Origin: CAYWGR01 sp964458015
GTDB lineage: Bacteria; Planctomycetota; Planctomycetia; Pirellulales; Thermoguttaceae
Assembly (NCBI GenBank): GCA_964458015.1
Contig: CAYWGR010000020.1
Coordinates: 1-44,405, forward strand
DNA: 44,405 nucleotides
Direction of reading: 5' to 3'
Shown here piece by piece: positions 32,886 to 39,796 of the stretch; position 1 is the first letter of the stretch, and every line of letters begins with the position of its first letter. Below the pieces are notes generated by a model that saw nothing but the letters and a program-made list of their open reading frames with translations, searched no databases and was not told the origin of the DNA. Position numbers and translations under genes: made by a program.

Positions 32886-33407
32886 ATGACGCCGGAAGAA
32901 GCAGAAGAACTCGCCGCGTTATGGACCTCCGCCCAACCGGTGGTAGCTGCTTTTCTGCGCACGTTGGTGCCGCGTCCCGACGAGGCCGAAGAACTGCTCC
33001 AACAAACCGCCGTGGTTCTGGTGCGCAAGTTTTCGGAATATGACCGCAGCCGACCTTTTGTCGGCTGGGCCATCGGCGTGGCCAAAATGAAAGTACTCGG
33101 CTACCGTCGCGATAAAGCGCTCGAACGCCACATCTTCGATGAAACGCTGGTCGAACAAATCGCCGCCGACTACGGTCAAATCGAAGAAGAGCTATTGCCC
33201 GTTCGGGATTTACTGATTCAATGCGTCGCCGAACTGGAAGGCCGCGCACGCGAAGCCATCCGCTTGCGGTATGCCGAGCAGATGAAAACGCCTCACATTG
33301 CGGAATCGCTCAACATGTCGCACGGCGCCGCCCGGGTTTTACTGACCCGCGCCCGAACAACACTCCGGTTGTGTGTTGAAAAATATCTCAAACGCATAAA
33401 GTCGTAA
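32886..33407 (+). CDS. ECF RNA polymerase sigma factor
   Basis: The protein has 173 residues. Region 2: AFLRTLVPRPDEAEELLQQT, then VVLVRKFSEYDRSRPFVGWA and AKMKVLGYRRDKALE. Region 4: LEGRAREAIRLRYAEQMKTP, then HIAESLNMSHGAARVLLTRA. Same broad group as the other two sigma factors but clearly diverged from both, as expected if each reads its own partner. The FecR/LamG gene begins 5 bp after its stop with a GTG, so coupling here is by proximity rather than overlap. First gene of the plus-strand cassette. Confidence 0.92.
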   Translation: MTPEEAEELAALWTSAQPVVAAFLRTLVPRPDEAEELLQQTAVVLVRKFSEYDRSRPFVGWAIGVAKMKVLGYRRDKALERHIFDETLVEQIAADYGQIEEELLPVRDLLIQCVAELEGRAREAIRLRYAEQMKTPHIAESLNMSHGAARVLLTRARTTLRLCVEKYLKRIKS

Positions 33408-33412
33408 GAAAC

Positions 33413-35164
33413 GTGCACGATCCCAAAGCCATCATCAACGCCTATATCGACAACGAGCTGACGGAAGATCAGCTTCGAGAACTGGCGGCATGGATGTGCG
33501 AAACCCCCGAAAATCGAAGACGTTTCATCACGGATTGTTATTTGCACAGTCAACTGCAAGATATTTTTGCCGGCGAGAAAATTGCTCGTGAAGCAGCCGA
33601 ACCTGCCGATGCAGATCCGGGGGATGATGTCACGGCCGTCGCCCCTTCCGGCTTCATTTCATTTGCCAGCGGGATTTGTCACGACACGCTTGGCTTTTTC
33701 TCCCAGGAAATCCCTTTTGCACTGTTAATCGCCACCTTCATTACCAGCCTGGGGCTCGTGGCCGGTTCGATGATCTACGTCACTCATCATCAACCGTTGG
33801 CATCCGACGCTCTACCACCAACGCTGAAAGCCGTACCAGCGAAAACCGAATACGTCGGCCAAGTGACAGGCATGGTCAAAGTAATTTGGGCCGACGATTC
33901 CACCGCCGCCCTGAACGGAGCCGGTGTGCCCTTGGGACGCAAATACGCACTGGCCTCCGGACTGATGGAAATCACCTACCACACCGGCGCTAAAGTGATC
34001 CTTCAAGGACCAGTTACCTACGAGGTTGATTCTCGCGACAGCGGTTTTCTCTCAATCGGCAAACTCACCGCGAGGCTGGAAAAGAAGGGGACAGAGAAAG
34101 TGGCCAGTGGCCAGTCACTAGTGGCCAGTGGAACAAATCCCAAATCCCAAATTTCTAATCCCCAATCCCCAATCCCTAATCCCTTCACGATTCACACGCC
34201 CATGGCCACGATCACCGATCTCGGCACCGAGTTCGGCGTCGATGTCGATAAAAACGGTGCTGCACAAGTGCATGTGTATGAAGGCAAGGTCGTAAGCCAG
34301 TCGAAGGCCTCTCGAAACGGCAAGACGGAAACCGTTTACCTCAAGGCTGGCGAGGCCGTACAATTTAGTCCCCAGCAGCAGAAACACGTCGCTATTAGCT
34401 TTACTCCGCGGCGTTTCATTCGCAAGCTATCACCTTGGTCACAATCCGAGACCTCTTACATGGATGTCGTATTGGCCGACAAACCGCTGGCCTACTGGCC
34501 ATTGAACGAGCGGCCTAATGCTTGGGAATTCGCCGATCGTACGGGCCACGGATTTCATGGCCACGCTTCCGAAAAACTTACAGCCGGCAAACAAGGCCCC
34601 TTCGGCATTCGATCCTATGCCGTAGAACTGAACGGCCACGGCGGCATTGATGTCTATCTTGGCCCCGAACGTGAAAAGACGATCGCCGAACTCAAGGCCC
34701 TCACGGTCGAATCTTGGATTTGGATCGGCAAAGGCGACGGAATCGGCCACATCCTTTCGGCCGACGGCCAACAGAACGGTATTCGCTCCGGTTGGGGCCT
34801 GGGCTATGCTTCCTACGCATCGCAACTCTTGCTGACCAAATATAGCGTCGAAAACTGCTTCCTTTCCAACGTCAAGGCATTGCCCAAGCAACAGTGGCTT
34901 CATGTCGCCATGACTCAGGACGGCGCGAATGACCTGCGTTTCTACATCAACGGCCAACAGCGGCAATCCCTATCGAAGACTAAACCTTGCATAACGGGTT
35001 CCGTGCAGTTGGCAATCGGCCGAATCGCCGCCGGCGGTCAATCCTGGCAAGGCCGGCTATCGCACGTGGCTGTTTACGACCGTGCATTGAACGACGAAGA
35101 GGTTCGTCGTCATTTTGAAGCCGCCATTGAAGAAAAAGAAGAAATCACCAAGCAAAACCATTAA
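33413..35164 (+). CDS. FecR/LamG membrane protein, probable anti-sigma partner
   Basis: The protein has 583 residues from a GTG at 33413; no ATG lies nearby in frame and the sigma gene ends 5 bp before. Order: anti-sigma-like N-terminus with AYIDNELTEDQLRELAAWMC; membrane helix about 102-124 in GFFSQEIPFALLIATFI; FecR domain about 148-300 (KYALASGLMEITYHTGAKVI; TPMATITDLGTEFGV); repeat-encoded linker at 224-258 (VASGQSLVASG, then NPKSQISNPQSPIPNP); LamG domain about 350-570 (ADKPLAYWPLNERPN; LKALTVESWIWIG; QWLHVAMTQDG; WQGRLSHVAVYDRALNDEEV). It leads to a PEP-CTERM gene, an oxidoreductase and a DUF1080 hydrolase. Role inferred as for its paralogues. Confidence 0.9.
   Translation: MHDPKAIINAYIDNELTEDQLRELAAWMCETPENRRRFITDCYLHSQLQDIFAGEKIAREAAEPADADPGDDVTAVAPSGFISFASGICHDTLGFFSQEIPFALLIATFITSLGLVAGSMIYVTHHQPLASDALPPTLKAVPAKTEYVGQVTGMVKVIWADDSTAALNGAGVPLGRKYALASGLMEITYHTGAKVILQGPVTYEVDSRDSGFLSIGKLTARLEKKGTEKVASGQSLVASGTNPKSQISNPQSPIPNPFTIHTPMATITDLGTEFGVDVDKNGAAQVHVYEGKVVSQSKASRNGKTETVYLKAGEAVQFSPQQQKHVAISFTPRRFIRKLSPWSQSETSYMDVVLADKPLAYWPLNERPNAWEFADRTGHGFHGHASEKLTAGKQGPFGIRSYAVELNGHGGIDVYLGPEREKTIAELKALTVESWIWIGKGDGIGHILSADGQQNGIRSGWGLGYASYASQLLLTKYSVENCFLSNVKALPKQQWLHVAMTQDGANDLRFYINGQQRQSLSKTKPCITGSVQLAIGRIAAGGQSWQGRLSHVAVYDRALNDEEVRRHFEAAIEEKEEITKQNH
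34100..34184. repeat. Two kinds of 7-bp tandem repeat inside the FecR/LamG gene
   Basis: GGCCAGT/CACTAGT units (34101-34131) are followed by AAATCCC and then AATCCCC/AATCCCT units (34135-34184), each with a 7-bp period. They code for the linker and stay in frame. The last 35 bp equal bases 22-56 of the window. Confidence 0.8.
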
Positions 35165-35189
35165 CCCTCAGGGCCAATCAGTCGTGAAC

Positions 35190-35295
35190 TTATTGATGCT
35201 TGCTTAGATAATGAACCGGTCGGTCAACCTATTTGGCCCTATTACCGGCCTTCCGTTGGTCGGCCTAGGTTCATTAACTGGGCAAACGTCAATAG
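35190..35295 (+). repeat. 106-bp palindromic element, copy B (PEP-CTERM leader)
   Basis: Same element as 29133-29238, four mismatches. The outer stem is AATGAACC (35210-35217) with GGTTCATT (35268-35275). It lies 26 bp after the FecR/LamG stop and 36 bp before the PEP-CTERM start, in sense orientation, which is also the position of the diverged copy near 25008-25115. Confidence 0.8.
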
Positions 35296-35330
35296 TATTC
35301 CGTTACCCCATTTTATCAAGGAGTGTGACA

Positions 35331-36137
35331 ATGAGATTCTTGTCGAACGTGTTCTTCATGGCAGCGATGATTTCATTATGCTGCGCCAACCCTGTTGCGG
35401 CAGGGCTTATTCCAGTGCTGGAATATCAGTTCCCAGCATCGAGCAGTGATCTGGTGACCAACACTACAATTACCGACCTAAGCTCGGGCGCCCACAACGC
35501 AACGGCCTCCGGATTCGCTGCGACCGGTTTATCTTCCAATGTACCTACAGGCATGTCGGGCAGTTCGGCCAGTTTCACCGGTGGCACTGCAGAGACCAGG
35601 ATTGCCACGAATGATACGGCTCTTTTGAATAACACTGCGATCGGCGATGCAGGAGGCTTTACGTGGGATTTATGGCTCTATGCAACCGATACCACGGGTT
35701 TCAAGAAGGTCATCGACTATGCAGGCACAGATGCTTTGGCGATCACCTCAGGCAGCATCAGTTTTTTGGGCGCAACGAAGACCATCTCAACGAACACATG
35801 GTATCACGTAATTGCGACCTTTAACACGGCGGGAAATACCGCTATCCCCGATACGACAAACGGCGGCTATCAAATCACTGGCATTGCATCGCTTTCGGTT
35901 AATGGCGATTCCGCCGACCCAATTACGGTAACAAAAAGCGGTCTGGGCGACACATTGTTGCGGCCTATCGGGATCGGCAACCATCCCACGACCAACTACG
36001 GAGAAGGCTTTATCGGCGATATGTATGACGTCAAGATCTCTCTCGGCGTAGCTAGTATCCCCGAGCCTAGCTCCATGTTGATTCTCTCTTCCGGCGCATT
36101 TGCCCTGCTGGCCTATGCTTGGAGAAAGCGAAAATAA
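35331..36137 (+). CDS. PEP-CTERM sorted LamG-like protein
   Basis: A 268-residue exported protein. The ATG at 35331 follows AAGGAG and opens a signal peptide (MRFLSNVFFMAAMISLCC). The body is LamG-like: TDLSSGAHNATASGFAATG, GFTWDLWLYATDTTGFKKV, NTWYHVIATFNTAGN, GEGFIGDMYDVKISLG. The end is the sorting signal IPEPSSM, helix ILSSGAFALLAYAW and RKRK. The longer open frame from 35211 would run through the palindromic element and is rejected. A stem-loop follows at 36161. Likely a surface glycan-binding or adhesion protein of the third cassette. Confidence 0.88.
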   Translation: MRFLSNVFFMAAMISLCCANPVAAGLIPVLEYQFPASSSDLVTNTTITDLSSGAHNATASGFAATGLSSNVPTGMSGSSASFTGGTAETRIATNDTALLNNTAIGDAGGFTWDLWLYATDTTGFKKVIDYAGTDALAITSGSISFLGATKTISTNTWYHVIATFNTAGNTAIPDTTNGGYQITGIASLSVNGDSADPITVTKSGLGDTLLRPIGIGNHPTTNYGEGFIGDMYDVKISLGVASIPEPSSMLILSSGAFALLAYAWRKRK

Positions 36138-36160
36138 TAGGAGTTTTGGGTTTTGAATAT

Positions 36161-36197
36161 CGGATGGTGGATGTGATTGTGCCGCATCCACCATCCG
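36161..36197. repeat. Stem-loop after PEP-CTERM gene, built from 7-bp units
   Basis: CGGATGGTGGATG (36161-36173) pairs perfectly over 13 bp with CATCCACCATCCG (36185-36197) around an 11-base loop, 23 bp after the PEP-CTERM stop. It is the most perfect of the four such stem-loops. No U tract follows. Confidence 0.8.
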
Positions 36198-36259
36198 ACG
36201 CATCTTCACGTGTTTTACACCATCAATGCCACCTTCCTTAATCCAGAGATTGACCTACC

Positions 36260-37558
36260 ATGCCCCATCCATTCCGCCGTCGTGATTTTCTGAAAACCAC
36301 CGCCGCTGCGTCAGCCGCGCTGTCCTTTGGCGTTTGGAGCGAACGCAGCCCCGCCCAGTCGAAATCCCCGAACGAAAAACTGAACATTGCTTCCGTTGGA
36401 ACAGGCGGCATGGCCGGAGCGGATCTCAACGAGCTTTCCGGCGAAAATATCGTTGCCCTTTGCGATGTCGATGAAAATACGCTAAATGCAGCAGCGAACC
36501 GATACAAACAAGCTAAAAAGTATGTCGATTACCGCCAGATGTTCGACAAGGAAGACAAGAGCTACGACGCGGTGCTTGTCTCGACGCCCGACCACATCCA
36601 CGCCCCCGCCAGCATCCGAGCCATGACGATGGGCAAGCATTGCTACTGCCAAAAACCGCTGGCCCACGAAATCGGTGAGGTGCGGGCCATGGCCAAAATC
36701 GCGGCCGAAAAGAAACTCGTTACCCAAATGGGAATCCAGATCCACGGCACGGACAACTATCGCCGCGTGGTGGAAATCGTTCAGTCGGGCGCAATCGGAA
36801 CTGTCAACGAAGCGGTCGTATGGTGCGGCAAGAACTGGGGCGGCGGCAAACGTCCGCAAGGCACGTTTGAAGTGCCCAAAAATTTGCATTGGGATCTGTG
36901 GATTGGCCCCGCGCCGGTGCGACCCTTCGCCCCGGGCGTGTACCATCCGGGCCAGTGGCGACGCTGGTGGGATTTCGGCACCGGCACGCTCGGCGATATG
37001 GCTTGCCATCTGATGGACCTGCCTTTCTGGGCGTTGGGATTGCGCTATGCCACTAGCGTTGAAGCCGAAGGCCCCGCGGTGGATGCCGAAACCACACCGA
37101 TCGGCATGACCGTGCGTCTGGAATTTGCGGGAGTCAACGGCAAACCGCCTGTGAAGCTCACCTGGCACGATGGCGAACGAACGCCCAAGGAAGTTGCCGG
37201 TCATCCCGTGCCCGGCATGGGCGTCATGTTCATCGGCGACAAAGGCCAGTTGTTCGCCGACTACGGCGGCTACAAGCTCTATCCGGAAGATAAGTTCAAG
37301 GAATTCAAGGCTCCACAGCAAACCATCGCGGCCTCGATTGGGCATTGGAAGGAATGGATCAAGGCGTGCAAGGATGGCGGTCCGACAACCTGCAACTTCG
37401 ACTACGCAGCCGCGTTGACCGAAGCCGTGTTACTGGGCAATGTCGCCTATCGAACCGGCAAGAAACTGCAATGGGACGCCCAGGCCGTGAAGGCCGTCGG
37501 TTGTCCCGAGGCCGATCAGTTCATCCGCACCGAACATCGTGCGGGCTGGGAAGTATAA
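36260..37558 (+). CDS. Gfo/Idh/MocA oxidoreductase, Tat-exported (6 of 6)
   Basis: A 432-residue protein with a twin-arginine signal right at the start (FRRRDFLKTTAAASAAL). Rossmann motif IASVGTGGMAGAD; the EKP motif is replaced by QKP (HCYCQKPLAHEIGEV), a change seen in a distinct secreted subgroup, with the lysine kept. The substrate domain has HWDLWIGPAPVRPFAPG and WWDFGTGTLGDMACHLMDLP. It is followed by a DUF1080 hydrolase 48 bp downstream. In characterised 3-ketoglycoside pathways a Gfo/Idh enzyme oxidises C3 of a glycoside and a hydrolase or lyase then cleaves the keto-glycoside, so this pair may act together outside the cytoplasm. Confidence 0.88.
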   Translation: MPHPFRRRDFLKTTAAASAALSFGVWSERSPAQSKSPNEKLNIASVGTGGMAGADLNELSGENIVALCDVDENTLNAAANRYKQAKKYVDYRQMFDKEDKSYDAVLVSTPDHIHAPASIRAMTMGKHCYCQKPLAHEIGEVRAMAKIAAEKKLVTQMGIQIHGTDNYRRVVEIVQSGAIGTVNEAVVWCGKNWGGGKRPQGTFEVPKNLHWDLWIGPAPVRPFAPGVYHPGQWRRWWDFGTGTLGDMACHLMDLPFWALGLRYATSVEAEGPAVDAETTPIGMTVRLEFAGVNGKPPVKLTWHDGERTPKEVAGHPVPGMGVMFIGDKGQLFADYGGYKLYPEDKFKEFKAPQQTIAASIGHWKEWIKACKDGGPTTCNFDYAAALTEAVLLGNVAYRTGKKLQWDAQAVKAVGCPEADQFIRTEHRAGWEV

Positions 37559-37606
37559 GCGTGGATAACGCAATTTCATTTTTTTCCTGCGCAAAGACAA
37601 CGAACC

Positions 37607-38338
37607 ATGAATAAAGTTCTTCTTGCCAGTTTCGTCTTCATGCTTCTGCTTCCGATCATTGCCTTGGCCGGCGACAAAAAAGTCGAGTGGGAAGTCTTGT
37701 TCGACGGCAAGAACACCGACGCCTTTGATATGACCGGCCTGAAGGATGTTTGGGTCATCACCGAGCAAGGCGAACTGCACGCCGCGAAGCCCGGCCCGTC
37801 GATTTTCACCAAACAACGATACACCGACTTCGTTTTGGAAATGGATTATCGCATGGGAGCGAAGGCGAAATCCAACAGCGGCGTTTACCTGCGCGTCCAT
37901 GACAAGAAGCAGGAAGTGAACACCGGCGTGGAGATCCAGATCCTTGATAATGCGGATTACGGCGTGCCGTTCACGGCTTGGAATGCCAACGGGGCTCTCT
38001 ACGAGTTGGTCCATCCAACGGTCGACGCAAACCGGCCGGTCGGCGAGTGGAACCATTATCGGATCGTACTCGACAGCGGCAAGATCCTCGTCGATTTGAA
38101 CGACATTGAGGTCGTGCGAGCCGATCTCGGCACTTGGACCAAGGCCGGTTGGAATCCTACGGGCGAGAAGAACAAATTCCCCTATGCGATCGGTGCGTTG
38201 CCTCGCGAGGGATTCATCGGCCTGCAAAACTACGGTGCCACGCCTGTTTGGTTTAAAAACATCAAACTACAGCGGTTGAGCGATCGCAAGCCCAAGTTCA
38301 GCGGAAACGAGCCGATCGAAACAGTACTCGGCAAGTAA
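37607..38338 (+). CDS. DUF1080 protein (3-keto-disaccharide hydrolase domain)
   Basis: A 243-residue secreted protein: signal peptide VLLASFVFMLLLPIIALAG, then one DUF1080 beta-jelly-roll typical of the family: EWEVLFDGKNTDAFDMTG, FTDFVLEMDYR-like segment, KSNSGVYLRVHD, NTGVEIQILDNADYG, NHYRIVLDSGKILVDLND, GFIGLQNYGATPVWFKNIKL. Members of this domain family hydrolyse 3-keto-disaccharides, and planctomycetes have many secreted copies. Its place next to a secreted oxidoreductase supports that use here. The N-terminal signal has no lipobox. Downstream after 18 bp comes a DUF1559 gene. Confidence 0.9.
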   Translation: MNKVLLASFVFMLLLPIIALAGDKKVEWEVLFDGKNTDAFDMTGLKDVWVITEQGELHAAKPGPSIFTKQRYTDFVLEMDYRMGAKAKSNSGVYLRVHDKKQEVNTGVEIQILDNADYGVPFTAWNANGALYELVHPTVDANRPVGEWNHYRIVLDSGKILVDLNDIEVVRADLGTWTKAGWNPTGEKNKFPYAIGALPREGFIGLQNYGATPVWFKNIKLQRLSDRKPKFSGNEPIETVLGK

Positions 38339-38356
38339 ACGGACAGGAGCAAAATC

Positions 38357-39448
38357 ATGCCGAATCATTCATCCTCCGTAAGGGATCGTCCTCGACGAGC
38401 ATTTACCCTGGTGGAGCTCTTGGTGGTCATCACGATCATCGGCATTCTTATTTCCTTGTTGTTACCGGCCGTACAATCAGCGCGTGAAGCGGCGCGACGG
38501 CTGCAATGTCAGAACAATCTCAAACAGTTGGCCCTCGCGTTGCACAACTACCATTCAGCATGGAACATCTTTCCGCCAAGTTCCGTCTGGCGCGTCAATG
38601 GCAAGCTTGATATTTCACAGATTGACACGGCAAACAATGCCAACCGATTTGAAAATTGGGCAATTATGATCCTGCCTGAGATGGAACAGCAGGCATTGCA
38701 CGACAAGTTCGATCTGAGCCAATCGATTTCCGCAACAGCCAACAGCATTCCGCGTTCACAAGTGCTCGCGACGATGCTTTGTCCCACGGATTCCAACAAT
38801 CGCCAAGCGTTTAACGGTTCGGCCAACAGCACTACCAACCAGATGGGCGACGGCTGGGCTCGAGGCAACTACGCAGCCAATGGCGCACTGGGACTGATGA
38901 CCTATGCGATTTGCGCGGCGCCCTTCAACGCCACCGGCGCAAGCTGGTCATCGACCTTGCGCGGCGTCATGGGCGCGAACCTTTCGTCAAGCATTGCACA
39001 GATCCGCGACGGTACAGGCAGCACGATTTTGCTGGGCGAAATCCGCGCAGGAATAACCGCCTACGATCCTCGCGGCACCTGGGCCATGAGCGGCGGCTCC
39101 AGCGCTCTTTGGGGACACGGTTCCGCGGGCGATGACTATGGACCGAACTGCCCCTATTATGCTTCCGACGACGTGGACTCCGGCTCTGCCTTGGCCGCTG
39201 AATTCACCCAGACAGGCTTGCAGGAGGAAGGCATGCCCTGTTCGGCAGGCAACTATCCAGGTTGGCAGCAGACTGCCCGCAGCCTGCACCCCGGCGGCGT
39301 CAACGTAGCGATGGCCGACGGCAGTGTGCATTGGATCGGCGATTTCATCGATGTATCCGGCGACCTCAGCAGCCCAGCGACATACTCTACCTGGGATCGT
39401 CTCAACGCCTCGGCTGATGGCATGCCGCTCGATAGCAGTTCTTACTGA
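38357..39448 (+). CDS. DUF1559 pseudopilin-like protein (copy 3)
   Basis: A 363-residue protein with ACAGGAG before the ATG. The leader is 15 residues (VRDRPRR before the signal), then AFTLVELLVVITIIGILISL and LLPAVQSAREAARR. The C-terminal H-x9-DG motif is in SLHPGGVNVAMADGSVHWIG. Unlike copies 1 and 2 its leader DNA has no 7-bp repeats and no shared MSANP start, so it represents the undisturbed form. It ends the likely operon that starts with the sigma gene at 32886; the next gene lies 348 bp on. Confidence 0.92.
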   Translation: MPNHSSSVRDRPRRAFTLVELLVVITIIGILISLLLPAVQSAREAARRLQCQNNLKQLALALHNYHSAWNIFPPSSVWRVNGKLDISQIDTANNANRFENWAIMILPEMEQQALHDKFDLSQSISATANSIPRSQVLATMLCPTDSNNRQAFNGSANSTTNQMGDGWARGNYAANGALGLMTYAICAAPFNATGASWSSTLRGVMGANLSSSIAQIRDGTGSTILLGEIRAGITAYDPRGTWAMSGGSSALWGHGSAGDDYGPNCPYYASDDVDSGSALAAEFTQTGLQEEGMPCSAGNYPGWQQTARSLHPGGVNVAMADGSVHWIGDFIDVSGDLSSPATYSTWDRLNASADGMPLDSSSY

Positions 39449-39597
39449 CAAAATGGCTCTATGAAGCCCGATGTCCCGCCATTTTGCGAGAAATTCCACG
39501 CGGGTCATCGCTTCGTTCGACCTGTCTTTCCGAAAGCTGATCTGCCGTCCCACAAATAGCAGGAGAGTTGCAAAGTTCTTGGGATCACGGAGGAATC

Positions 39598-39682
39598 GTC
39601 ATCCTGAGCGAAGGGAAGGATCTCGTTGGCGTATTGGGACTTGTATAGGCTTGCGAAGATTCTTCGCTACGCTCAGAATGAC
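39598..39682. repeat. 85-bp imperfect palindrome (GTCATCCTGAGCGAAG family)
   Basis: GTCATCCTGAGCGAAGGGAA at 39598 is the inverted partner of the sequence ending TTCGCTACGCTCAGAATGAC at 39682, with about 28-base arms and few mismatches. Repeats starting GTCATCCTGAGCGAAG are dispersed in many unrelated bacterial genomes. The remainder of the intergenic stretch 39449-39796 shows no gene. Confidence 0.85.
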
Positions 39683-39796
39683 TGCTTTTGGCGATATTAC
39701 AGTAAATGATCGCCAGCTTGCATTCGATTGGATTTTCCGGGAAAATAGCTCTTTGGAACAACCATTTTCGGCCATGCAATTCCAGGAGGCGATCCC

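Noticed and set aside
20..34184. Tandem repeats as a CRISPR array
   Set aside because: Units are only 7 bp with no spacers of regular length, lie inside coding frames, and no cas gene is present.
35211..35330. N-terminal extension of the PEP-CTERM protein through the palindromic element
   Set aside because: The start at 35331 has a strong ribosome site and a clean signal peptide; the extension differs from that in the other copies and would bury the signal.
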